From assembly GCA_016719225.1 (NCBI GenBank), contig JADKAN010000004.1, forward strand, positions 434,001 through 498,000: a stretch of 64,000 nt of DNA, written 5' to 3'. The notes beneath the pieces are model-generated. The model saw nothing but the letters and a program-made list of their open reading frames with translations, did no database searches and was not told where the DNA came from. The position numbers and the translations under genes are program-made. This DNA comes from Flavobacteriales bacterium. Lineage in GTDB: Bacteria > Bacteroidota > Bacteroidia > Flavobacteriales_F > PHOS-HE28. Each line of letters starts with the position of its first letter. Position 1 is the stretch's first letter. This document shows positions 17,564 to 25,676 of the stretch, piece after piece.

Positions 17564-19513
17564 ATGGCGCTGCGCCCCTCTGTTCCGAAGACTGTTCGAG
17601 TGGCCGCTTTGCTCGGTGGTCTGGTCTTGCTGTTGGCCGCTTGGACCACCGTGACCACACCGGTGAAGGGACCTCATAGCCCGCTGGAACTGGCCATGAT
17701 GCGTGGGCAGATCGAAGGTTTGGATGTGCAGTTCGGCACCTACTTCGTGACCGCTGGACGGTGTGCAGGTTGCCACGGGCACGATTCCACAGGCTTTGCC
17801 ATGACTACAGAAGAAGGAAGCGACGTGAACGTGGCGGACGATTGGCGCAGTAGCATGATGGGCAACAGCGGGCGGGATCCATTCTTCGAGGCGAAGGTGG
17901 AACATGAGGGGCTCGTGAACCCGGTACATAAGGACGAGATAGAACATGGTTGCCTGAAGTGCCATGCGCCCATGGCCGTGTATGAGCAGAAAATGCTGGG
18001 TGGTCCGCAGTTCACCATGGCCAACTATGACACAAGCGTATTTGCGCACGACGGCGTTTCGTGCCTTGCCTGCCACATGCAGGACCCGGATTCCGCTGGC
18101 CGCTTTTTTTCCGGTGAGCTCCACTTCGACAGCGCGCGGGTCTGGGGGCCGTATACACAGGCACAGATCAACCCGTCCATCATGGAGTTCTTCGTTGGTT
18201 ACACCCCGGACCAAGGAGCGCACATCCTGGACGGTCGCGTATGCGCTGGTTGCCACACTCTGATCACGGAGACCGCTGACCTCGATGGCAATTTCACGGG
18301 TGGGAAATTCACCGAGCAGGCCATGTGGCAGGAGTACAAGAACTCCGTGTATTTCGGGACGGATCAGAACTGTCGTAGTTGCCACTTACCCCGCATACAG
18401 GATTCAGTGGTGTTGGCATCAGGCTACATCTTCCTGAACGGCCAATCGCCCTTTGGCAAACATCACTTGGCGGGCGGCAACACCTTCATGCTCAAGTTGC
18501 TGAAAGAGCATGCGAGTGGCTTGGGGATACCGGCTACCGCCACACAGTTCGATAGCACGATCGCGCGCAGCCAAGCGCAACTGCGCCGCGCCGTGCAGTT
18601 GGTGGCCACCGTGCCCCAGCGCACAGCTGACACCCTCTTCGTCGAAGTGGCGCTAACGAACCTCATCGGCCACAAATTCCCCAGTGGTTATCCCAGTAGG
18701 AGGGCCTTTGTGCAAGTGATCGCCGTGAAGGACAATGGCGATACCCTTTTTCAAAGCGGCCGATGGGACAGCACATACGAGCTCTATGGGCACGATGCCG
18801 GTTACGAGCCACACCACGATCTCATTACCCAGGACGATCAGGTCCAGATCTACGAAATGGTGATGGGGGACGTGAACGGCAACGTCACGACCACATTGCA
18901 CCGTGCGTCTTTCCCGCTGAAGGACAACCGCCTTGTTCCCATCGGCTTCAGCACCTCGCATCCCAGCTACGATACCACACTGATCGCTGGTCTGGCACTG
19001 ACCGATCCCGATTTCAACCACGATGCTGGTGGCGTGGAAGGCAACGGCGGCGACATTGTGCACTACCATATCCCGACCGATGGCTACACCGGGTCGCTGC
19101 AGGTGAAGACAAAGGTGTACTACCAACCTGTGCCGCCGCTATGGAACCAGGAAATGTTCAGTTTTCACGGACCTCGCATCGACAGCTTCCGGACCAAGTA
19201 TGAGAACGCGGATGGCACCCCCGAACTGGTGGCCGCGGATTCGCTTATGGATGTGGGGTTGGGGGTGAATTCAGTGCAACAGGCCCTACCTCAGTTCTTC
19301 CCGAACCCGACCCGGGACGGAACAGTGATGATCATGCTTCCGGAGGCGTCCAAGATCACTGCGTATGATGCTTCAGGTAAACGAGTGCCGCTGGGCGCAA
19401 CGCGCAGCAGCAAGGGTTGGCGCTGCACGCTTCCGTATGAAGCAGGGATCTATCACTTGGTGATCACAACACCGCAAGGTGATCGCTTGTTGCGGGTACT
19501 ACGTGCGGAATGA
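17564..19513 (+). CDS. T9SS-sorted pentaheme c-type cytochrome
   Basis: A 649-residue exported protein. Residues about 12-28 are the signal's hydrophobic core (VAALLGGLVLLLAAWTT). Five CxxCH heme motifs follow: CAGCH, CLKCH, CLACH, CAGCH and CRSCH, all in the first half, with further His residues available as axial ligands. A beta-rich middle follows, and the last 85 residues (QFFPNPTRDGTVMIML to LLRVLRAE) look like a type A T9SS sorting domain. That predicts a heme protein carried across the outer membrane and anchored at or released from the cell surface. It resembles multiheme cytochromes annotated as cytochrome c554 or perchlorate-reductase-like electron carriers; I assign no substrate. 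Its stop overlaps the next gene's ATG. Confidence 0.85.
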   Translation: MALRPSVPKTVRVAALLGGLVLLLAAWTTVTTPVKGPHSPLELAMMRGQIEGLDVQFGTYFVTAGRCAGCHGHDSTGFAMTTEEGSDVNVADDWRSSMMGNSGRDPFFEAKVEHEGLVNPVHKDEIEHGCLKCHAPMAVYEQKMLGGPQFTMANYDTSVFAHDGVSCLACHMQDPDSAGRFFSGELHFDSARVWGPYTQAQINPSIMEFFVGYTPDQGAHILDGRVCAGCHTLITETADLDGNFTGGKFTEQAMWQEYKNSVYFGTDQNCRSCHLPRIQDSVVLASGYIFLNGQSPFGKHHLAGGNTFMLKLLKEHASGLGIPATATQFDSTIARSQAQLRRAVQLVATVPQRTADTLFVEVALTNLIGHKFPSGYPSRRAFVQVIAVKDNGDTLFQSGRWDSTYELYGHDAGYEPHHDLITQDDQVQIYEMVMGDVNGNVTTTLHRASFPLKDNRLVPIGFSTSHPSYDTTLIAGLALTDPDFNHDAGGVEGNGGDIVHYHIPTDGYTGSLQVKTKVYYQPVPPLWNQEMFSFHGPRIDSFRTKYENADGTPELVAADSLMDVGLGVNSVQQALPQFFPNPTRDGTVMIMLPEASKITAYDASGKRVPLGATRSSKGWRCTLPYEAGIYHLVITTPQGDRLLRVLRAE

Positions 19514-20322
19514 TCTCGGAGCTCACTCTTGCTTCCATCCAAGTTTACCCGGTGAAATCGCTTGGCGGCTTTGCCGTCCCGCAAGTACGCTTGACGGATC
19601 GTGGCTTGGAACACGATCGCCGCTGGATGTTGTTGGACCCGGACGGACGTTTCGTTTCACAACGCGAATGCCCTATCATGGCGTGCTTGCATTGTTCTCC
19701 TCAAGAGAACGGATTCCGTGTTACGGATCTGCGGAGCGGGAACTCGATCGATGTGCCATGGCAGTTGAGCGTCGGCGAACCTATACAGGCAACGGTCTGG
19801 GACGATGCTGTGGAACTCATGCAGGGCGCGGAGCACATGCATACATGGTTCCGTGAAGTGCTGCAACGCCCTGTGCGACTTGCTTACATGCCGGAAAGCA
19901 CGATCCGCCTCACGGACCCTCGTTATGCGAATGTCCCCGTTGCGCTGAATGACGGTTATCCATCCCTCATCATTTCACAAGCTTCATTGGACGACCTCAA
20001 TGCTAAGCTGAGAACACCGGTGTCCATGGACCGCTTCCGTCCCAATTTTGTCATCTCCGGAGGTGTGCCATTCCAAGAGGATCATTGGAAGTCGGTCACG
20101 ATCGGTGAAGTGCGGTTCAGCATCGTGAAACCCTGTGCGCGTTGCGTCATCATCACCACGGACCAACGAACGGGCTCGCGTGCGCAAGAGCCCATGCGGA
20201 CCTTGGCCAACTATCGCGCGGTGGGGAACAAGGTGGCCTTTGGCATGAACGCGACATATGTAGGGCAAGGATCGGTGCAGGTCGGGGATATTGTATTTCC
20301 TAATGATGATGGTGAGCGATGA
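19510..20322 (+). CDS. MOSC domain protein (YcbX/mARC-like)
   Basis: A 270-residue protein with the MOSC N-terminal beta-barrel (VYPVKSLGGFAVPQ, GLEHDRRWMLLDPDG) and the C-terminal MOSC domain with the conserved Cys motif KPCARCVIITTDQRTG at about residue 210. YcbX and mARC proteins of this type bind molybdenum cofactor and reduce N-hydroxylated compounds together with electron carriers; the activity here is inferred from the family. The ATG at 19510 overlaps the stop of the pentaheme cytochrome gene by ATGA, so the two are co-translated. That suggests, but does not show, a shared electron-transfer task. Confidence 0.88.
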   Translation: MISELTLASIQVYPVKSLGGFAVPQVRLTDRGLEHDRRWMLLDPDGRFVSQRECPIMACLHCSPQENGFRVTDLRSGNSIDVPWQLSVGEPIQATVWDDAVELMQGAEHMHTWFREVLQRPVRLAYMPESTIRLTDPRYANVPVALNDGYPSLIISQASLDDLNAKLRTPVSMDRFRPNFVISGGVPFQEDHWKSVTIGEVRFSIVKPCARCVIITTDQRTGSRAQEPMRTLANYRAVGNKVAFGMNATYVGQGSVQVGDIVFPNDDGER

Positions 20323-20449
20323 TCACTGATCGTGAACGGAAAACGGAGCTATTGGATGTCATTGGTCTGCACCTCGAATAACGCCCTTTGATCTGATTGA
20401 ACGACTCTCTTACTTTCCCTCCCAGCAACTCCTGCCGTAACAGAAACGA

Positions 20450-21238
20450 ATGATCCACGCTATTCTCGGTGACAAGGCAACCCGCCTTTACATCATCCTC
20501 GGATCCTTTTTTGTGGCCAGCGCGATCGTTGCCGAAATGATCGGCGTGAAGCTCTTCCAGCTGGAGACCGCGCTTCACTTGGAGAAGGCGGACTTTACGC
20601 TGCTGGGCCAGCATCACCTTTCATTCGTGTTAAGCGTGGGCGTACTTCCGTGGCCGATCATTTTCATCATGACGGATGTGATCAACGACTATTTCGGGGT
20701 GCGCGGCGTGCGGTTCCTCACCTTCATCACGACCGGGCTTATCGCGTTCACCTACGTTGTGATGTGGTTGGCCATACACATGCCTCCCGACCTCGGTTGG
20801 TGGACGACGAGCAGTGCGCGCCAAGGGGTGCCGGATATGCAGGCGGCGTTCACGAGCATTTTCGGTCAAGGGAACAACATCATCATCGGTTCCCTAACGG
20901 CTTTCATCATCGGGCAGTTCGTGGATGCGAATACGTTCCGCAGGTTGAAGCGCATCACGGGGGACAAGCGCATTTGGCTGCGCGCCACGGGCAGCACGCT
21001 CATCAGTCAGCTCATTGACAGCGTAGTGGTGACCTATGTGGCGTTCTGGATGTTTAAGGGGATGCCGTTCGCGCAATGCACGGCATTGGTGATCACTGCC
21101 TATTGCTATAAGTTCATTGTGGCCTTGCTCTCCACGCCCGTGATCTACTTGGTGCATGCCGGAGTAGAGCGCTATGTGGGCAAAGAGCGGGCACACGCGA
21201 TGCGGGAAGCCGCCATGGTACTGAAGGCGGATCAATGA
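20450..21238 (+). CDS. yhhQ: queuosine precursor transporter (YhhQ family)
   Basis: A 262-residue inner-membrane protein with about six hydrophobic segments (LYIILGSFFVASAIVAEMIG, FLTFITTGLIAFTYVVMWL, IIIGSLTAFIIGQFVD). The conserved WPIIFIMTDVINDYFG and GSTLISQLIDSVVVT motifs are those of the YhhQ/VUT family, which imports queuosine precursors (preQ0/preQ1). It fits the queG gene found at 57972 in the same window, the last step of queuosine synthesis. The TTACTTTCC stretch near 20410 is a weak promoter candidate. The ATG at 20450 is the first good start. Confidence 0.9.
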   Translation: MIHAILGDKATRLYIILGSFFVASAIVAEMIGVKLFQLETALHLEKADFTLLGQHHLSFVLSVGVLPWPIIFIMTDVINDYFGVRGVRFLTFITTGLIAFTYVVMWLAIHMPPDLGWWTTSSARQGVPDMQAAFTSIFGQGNNIIIGSLTAFIIGQFVDANTFRRLKRITGDKRIWLRATGSTLISQLIDSVVVTYVAFWMFKGMPFAQCTALVITAYCYKFIVALLSTPVIYLVHAGVERYVGKERAHAMREAAMVLKADQ

Positions 21239-21330
21239 TCGGAAGAGGTTGGTCATCTCTTCCCGTCCGCTCTCTATCGGACCTCCAGAGCCTCATCGCT
21301 GAAAGTCCGATGAAGGCATTGGAGGAAACG

Positions 21331-21365
21331 TTCTTTGTGCTCTCTGCGTCATGGCGGTAGAAAAC
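21331..21365 (+). repeat. GC-rich interspersed repeat, degenerate copy
   Basis: TTCTTTGTGCTCTCTGCG followed by TCATGGCGGTAGAAAAC matches the pattern [TTC TTTGTG CTCTGCG CCT TTGCGG TGAAAA] seen in other copies at 59131, 62173 and 58895. It also contains the false ATG at 21351. Confidence 0.6.
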
Positions 21366-21371
21366 ACGACG

Positions 21372-21539
21372 ATGCCCAAGAAACGCATCACTAAGAAGCA
21401 GCTTTTGCAGATCGAATCGGCTGCCGTGCGCGGTGAGCGCAAGGAGCAAGGTGCGCTGGACGGTCGCTTCCGTGAAAAGGTTGAAAAGAGCAAGAAGGCC
21501 TATTCCCGTAAAACCAAACACAACAAGCCAGAGCCGTGA
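21372..21539 (+). CDS. small Lys-rich protein (55 residues), unknown
   Basis: A 55-residue basic protein, MPKKRITKKQLLQIESAA, ending KAYSRKTKHNKPEP. The upstream ATG at 21351 lies inside an interspersed repeat and probably is not used. A compact K-rich, helix-prone protein of this kind could bind nucleic acid, but I do not recognise a family. It sits between the yhhQ and hydrolase genes, 20 bases from the end of the latter. Confidence 0.6.
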   Translation: MPKKRITKKQLLQIESAAVRGERKEQGALDGRFREKVEKSKKAYSRKTKHNKPEP

Positions 21540-21559
21540 GGCTGCGGCTTGCGATCTGC

Positions 21560-22705
21560 TTATGGAACGGCAGGCACACGCAGTACGTCCACGCGGTCTT
21601 TATGCTGCACGCGGACCAAGTAAACGGCCGTGTTGCCAGGCACCTTCACATATAGTTGTTCCGCATTGCCAAGCTCCCGTGCAACGATTTTCCCGGTCAT
21701 GTCGAAAACCTCCACGACATCACCGGGTAAGGATGCGGAAACGATGATCATTCCAGTGGCGTTGGACCAATAGGCTCGGACAACGCTTGTGTCATATACC
21801 GACCCCACATTGGTGGCCAAGCACGCGAACGAGGAGGAGAACCTGCTGCTCGAGTCCAGTGTATCCGCAAATGCGGTAAGGGCGGCGTCGGAACCGCGTA
21901 AAAAATGGTCCAGCCACAGGTCCGTTACGTCCAGAACAGCACTGTGTTGTTCAGCACGGGTGATCGTGAAGTTGCCTGCACATGTAGCCTCTCCGATCGA
22001 ACAGGTGAAGTTCCCGTCAGCGAAATAACAATGCCCGCCACCCAAGATGTTGACGAAGGCTTTACACGCAGCGCTGTTCGCATCATAGATCGGTTGTGCG
22101 TGCTGCGCGATAGGTGTTACGCAGTCCTCACTGGCGGCAAGCACCAAGGTCGGTGCGGTTATCAAAGCGGATGCTGCGATCGCGCTGGGCACGGTCTCGG
22201 CCGGCGCCATCAGCACCACAGCGTTTATCCCGGTGTTGTTCGCCGCTCCAAGGACAGCGGCACCACCTCCCATGGAATGGCCCATCAAGGCTGAAGAGGG
22301 GTCCACATGGCCGAAAAAGGGAGATCCGGCATCACTATCAAGTGCCTGTATTGCCGAGGCCACGAACGCCAGATCCTGGCCGAATTCCTCATGGACCGGC
22401 GCAAATCCGCCCTCCGTACCGGGGATCAATACGATGTAACCGGCCGCCGCATAGTGTTCTCCCAAGTAGCCATACGGTCCAACGGGTATGAGGAAACCGT
22501 GGCCGATGACGATGGAAGGAAATGAGCCGTCAGCAACCGGCATATCGGCGCCAGCCACTGTCGCTGGATAGAATACTGAACAGGTGATGTTCCGGTCCCG
22601 CAGAACATCCTGAAAAGTGAGAGACCGCGTCCCTATCGCGTATGGCTGTGCAACGGCAGCGCCAATAAAAAATAGGGTGGCTATGAGTAAGGTTGTATTC
22701 CGCAT
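21560..22705 (-). CDS. exported alpha/beta hydrolase with T9SS sorting domain
   Basis: A 381-residue secreted serine hydrolase. A signal peptide (LLIATLFFIGAAVAQ) is followed by an alpha/beta hydrolase domain with FYPATVAG, the oxyanion-region motif VIGHGFLIP, and the nucleophile elbow MGHSMGGGAA. A DEC-type Asp/Glu and a His (ITRAEQHSA) can complete the triad. It resembles the chlorophyllase/dienelactone-hydrolase/cutinase-like secreted esterases. The C-terminal about 75 residues (from VYDTSVVRAYW to VLRVPAVP) are a beta-rich domain with the look of a T9SS sorting domain. The MerR gene lies 8 bases upstream on the same strand, so this gene is probably its operon partner. Confidence 0.85.
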   Translation of the reverse strand: MRNTTLLIATLFFIGAAVAQPYAIGTRSLTFQDVLRDRNITCSVFYPATVAGADMPVADGSFPSIVIGHGFLIPVGPYGYLGEHYAAAGYIVLIPGTEGGFAPVHEEFGQDLAFVASAIQALDSDAGSPFFGHVDPSSALMGHSMGGGAAVLGAANNTGINAVVLMAPAETVPSAIAASALITAPTLVLAASEDCVTPIAQHAQPIYDANSAACKAFVNILGGGHCYFADGNFTCSIGEATCAGNFTITRAEQHSAVLDVTDLWLDHFLRGSDAALTAFADTLDSSSRFSSSFACLATNVGSVYDTSVVRAYWSNATGMIIVSASLPGDVVEVFDMTGKIVARELGNAEQLYVKVPGNTAVYLVRVQHKDRVDVLRVPAVP

Positions 22706-22713
22706 GGTGCAGA

Positions 22714-23652
22714 TCAATTATCAGTTTGTATGCTGCGTCCACCGAGCAATGCCTTCAGCATCGCAGGTATATTGGGATATACATGGATACGTTCGGGCAA
22801 ACTGGGTTCGGGTACCACCTGTAAGACGGGTCCGCAGAAATGGAAGTTTACGCGGGCATCCGGGATGAGGGTCTCGATCTTTGTCAAATAGGCCGGCTCA
22901 TTGCCAGGCCTGGGGAAAACGGTGAGGATCGCGCAAATGTCCATGGGTCCGGGCCAATGGCCGACGACGTCACGCAGGTCCTCTAACGGGACGCTTTCGC
23001 CCAGATAAATGCTTCGTCTTCCTTCGTTCCGTAACCTGTATTGCAAGTAAAGCAGACCCAGTTCATGGATCTCGTGTTCGGGCAGATAAAGTGCGACCAA
23101 GGAAGTACCCTCCCCCCGGGCCAAGGGCAGCACATCAATAGCGCTCACTATTTTCTGCCGGATAAGGTTGCTGCAGAAATGCTCTTGCGCCGGGCAGATC
23201 ACATCCGATTGCCAAAGCAGCCCGATCATGGTCAATAAGGGAAGGTAGAGTTGCTCGACCAAGGCTTCGAATCCATGATCGGAACGGTAGTTACGCGACG
23301 TCCGTTCGAACAACTCCTCATCGTAGCCCACCATGGCCAGTTTCAGGGCGTTCAAGGCTTCGTCGTTCCCCCATTTGGCACGGATACCTGAACGGATCCG
23401 CTCATCGCGTTCTTTTCCCGAAAGTGCAGCGATACTGGAGATCGACATCCCGTCCTTCAGCAGCAACGAGGTGTTCAGCAAGGTGCGGAGGTCGTCCGCA
23501 CCATAGGACCTGATGTTGGTATCGCTGCGTGCGGGCTCAAGCAATTTGTAGCGTCTTTCCCAAGCTCGGATGGTATGGGCTTTGATCCCGGAAAAAAGTT
23601 CCAGGTCTTTAATGCTGTATCGCTCAGGAAAGAAAGCGGTGCTGGATGCCAT
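22714..23652 (-). CDS. MerR regulator with B12-binding domain (CarH/LitR-like)
   Basis: A 312-residue transcription factor. Residues about 12-60 hold the MerR helix-turn-helix and wing, with IRAWERRYKLLEPARSDTN, as in CarH, LitR and MlrA. The C-terminal half has the two signatures of adenosylcobalamin photoreceptors: W147-x9-E157-H158 (WQSDVICPAQEH) and E194-x-H196-x-x-G199 (EIHELG). By analogy with CarH, DNA binding would be by a cobalamin-loaded tetramer in the dark and lost in light. No carotenoid genes lie in this window. The ATG at 23652 gives a normal start; the frame to 23697 runs into a hairpin. The exported hydrolase follows after 8 bases. That the protein senses light through B12 is an inference from these motifs. 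Confidence 0.88.
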   Translation of the reverse strand: MASSTAFFPERYSIKDLELFSGIKAHTIRAWERRYKLLEPARSDTNIRSYGADDLRTLLNTSLLLKDGMSISSIAALSGKERDERIRSGIRAKWGNDEALNALKLAMVGYDEELFERTSRNYRSDHGFEALVEQLYLPLLTMIGLLWQSDVICPAQEHFCSNLIRQKIVSAIDVLPLARGEGTSLVALYLPEHEIHELGLLYLQYRLRNEGRRSIYLGESVPLEDLRDVVGHWPGPMDICAILTVFPRPGNEPAYLTKIETLIPDARVNFHFCGPVLQVVPEPSLPERIHVYPNIPAMLKALLGGRSIQTDN

Positions 23653-23671
23653 TCGTTCGGACCATATAATA

Positions 23672-23707
23672 TAGGGAGGAAGTGGCACGATGGCCACTCC
23701 CTCCCTA
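23672..23707 (-). terminator. hairpin between the DUF4397 gene and the MerR gene
   Basis: A 15-bp stem with one mismatch (23672-23686 with 23693-23707) and a short loop. It lies 20 bases past the DUF4397 stop, which points to a terminator, though the T-tract is weak (TATATTATATG). It also overlaps the region upstream of the MerR start. Confidence 0.6.
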
Positions 23708-23727
23708 TGGAGCTGTTTCAGCCGTGA

Positions 23728-25459
23728 TTATCGTACCACTTGCAAGGGCAATGTGCTGGCTGCATCCGTGCTGTTCAATTGCACACGGTAGCTCCCGGCG
23801 GCTAAGTTAGAAAGATCAAGTTGAAGCGTATTGACACCGGATCCCAGCTGTTGGATCCCGAAGTCCTTCACGATGCGCCCGGACAGGTCGCTGATCTGTA
23901 CCGAAGTGCGGTCGGTCTGAACACCGCTCAATTCGAGTGTGGCGGAACCGGTGGCTGGATTCGGATAGAGCACTACGCCATCCGCTACTGCGCCGTTGGA
24001 ACGGATACCCGTGGACAGGTCCAAGGGTACCAAAGGTCCACCGCTGGCCAAGGATACCCACAGGCCAAAGGCAGGTCCATTGCTGTTCATGGAAGGATCC
24101 AAGAACCCGCTTGCGAACACAGTAATTGCCTGACCCTGAAGTCCCAATGTCGCCAAAGGAGCATTGAAGTCTGCCACCGGGGTTCCATCAGCCGTTTGTA
24201 CTTGCAGCACATAGTTGGCCGTGGGTACTTCCAAATAGTCCGAGAAACTGCCGTAGGGTAGGTCATTTACCAACGTTGCACCGCCAAGCACAGCGATCAC
24301 CGCCACGTCAACAGTGGGAGCGTCCGTTGAACCGTGGAATACGAGGATGTCAGTGAGTGTCGGGTCCAAAGCGGACTCACGGGCACCGGCTGTCACATAC
24401 AGGTCGAATGGTTCGGCTGGTGTGTAGCCGCTGGCGCTGACGATGCCGTTAGCAACGATAAGGTAGCTACCACCTTCTTCCAGCGTGAACGTGTAATGAG
24501 CAATGGCTCCGACGGTATCGGTGCTCGTGGGTGCGCAGATGCTCACTACGAAAGGAACTCCGGCCTGGGCATCAATGAAGGGGCTGGCCGTGCGGAACGC
24601 GAGGTTGTCCAACAGCAAGGTGTTGTACAACCATACATCCACCGAAGCGGCGGCGAGATCGGCACTGTTGTGCACCACTTGAACGCGTGCCGTTGGGATC
24701 GCAATAGAAGGCAATGGGACCAAAGCACCACCTGCTGGAAGAGCGACGTAAAGACCGAATGCAGGTCCGTTGCTGTTGACAGCTGGATCAAGGAAGCCGC
24801 TTGCCAACACCGTGATCGCAGCATCTAAGCCCCAAGGTTGCTAATGGTGCGGAGTAGGCGGCCACGATAGTGCTGTTCGCCCCATCGCGCACTTGCAGCG
24901 AGTAGTCAGCCGTAGGCAATGCCAGGTACCCTGCATATTCGCCGTAGGAGATGTCATTGACAGCAGTAGCGTTCAGCACGCTGCTTTCATATACGTCCAC
25001 GGTGGGAGCGTCCGTGCTGCCATGATAGACCAAAACATCGGTGTTGGCAGAACCGCCGGTGGCAGTTTGCTGTGCCATATCGTAAATGGCCAAGCTGAAG
25101 GGTTGTGCAGGCGTGTATCCGGTAGCACTTACAATACCGGATGCGACCACGATGTAGGACTCACCGGCTGCGAGGGTGATGGTCTGCGTAAAGACTGATT
25201 GATCAGCATTCGTGCTCGTTCCAGGTGCGATCCCCACGGTGAGTGGAACGTCGGAAGGAGCCTCAACGAACGGGGTGGCCGTCCTGAAATCGAGGTTGTC
25301 CACGAAAAGCGCCCCGTTCACCCACACGTCAACCGTGGGTACTGCGAGATCTGCGCAATTGTGGATGATCTGTAAGGTTGCGGTTCCTCCTCCTGCGGCC
25401 CAAGCCGCAGTGGTGATGGATAGCCCCAAGGTGGCCACCAGTGTTTTAGACAGGCTCAT
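23728..25459 (-). CDS. exported two-domain DUF4397 protein with T9SS domain, frameshifted
   Basis: Two frames together give about 576 residues. The first (from 25459) has a signal peptide (LVATLGLSITTAAWAAG) and a DUF4397 domain (IIHNCADLAVPTVDVW, LVYHGSTDAPTVDVYES, PLATLGL). The frame then breaks and the second frame, readable from 24810, continues with LASGFLDPAVNSNGPAFG, a second DUF4397 domain and a T9SS sorting domain (LYPNPATGSATLELSG to LPLQVVR). The span is one base over a multiple of three; removing one C from the four at 24830-24833 gives L-G-L-D-A-A-I-T-V, matching the second repeat's L-G-L-Q-G-Q-A-I-T-V. An indel in the sequence is likely. DUF4397 proteins are surface or secreted, of unknown function. 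Confidence 0.85.
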
Positions 25460-25508
25460 TATGGTTAGGTTTTTGATGAGGGCAAAAATGTAGTCCTAAA
25501 AAATCAGT

Positions 25509-25580
25509 ATGTTCAACTAAAAGTCTAAAATGATGAACATTGCATTAAAATGACGTAGGCTACCTCATTGACTATGTTCA
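25509..25580. promoter_or_regulatory. ATGTTCA repeats, possible operator upstream of the DUF4397 gene
   Basis: ATGTTCA at 25509-25515 and 25574-25580 and its inverse TGAACAT at 25534-25540 give an inverted pair with an 18-base gap and a second direct copy 65 bases from the first. They lie 50-120 bases upstream of the DUF4397 start. A MerR-family regulator is encoded next to this gene, but that these are its sites is only a guess. Confidence 0.35.
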
Positions 25581-25676
25581 CCATGTATGGGTATAAGGTT
25601 TAACACTATGTGAGATCGGATGACACATGCGCATCCTACCCGACGCATAGGTCAGGTCGGCAATGTCCGTTCTGAT

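Noticed and set aside
21351..21371. upstream ATG of the small Lys-rich protein
   Set aside because: It lies in the interspersed repeat; the ATG at 21372 is more likely.
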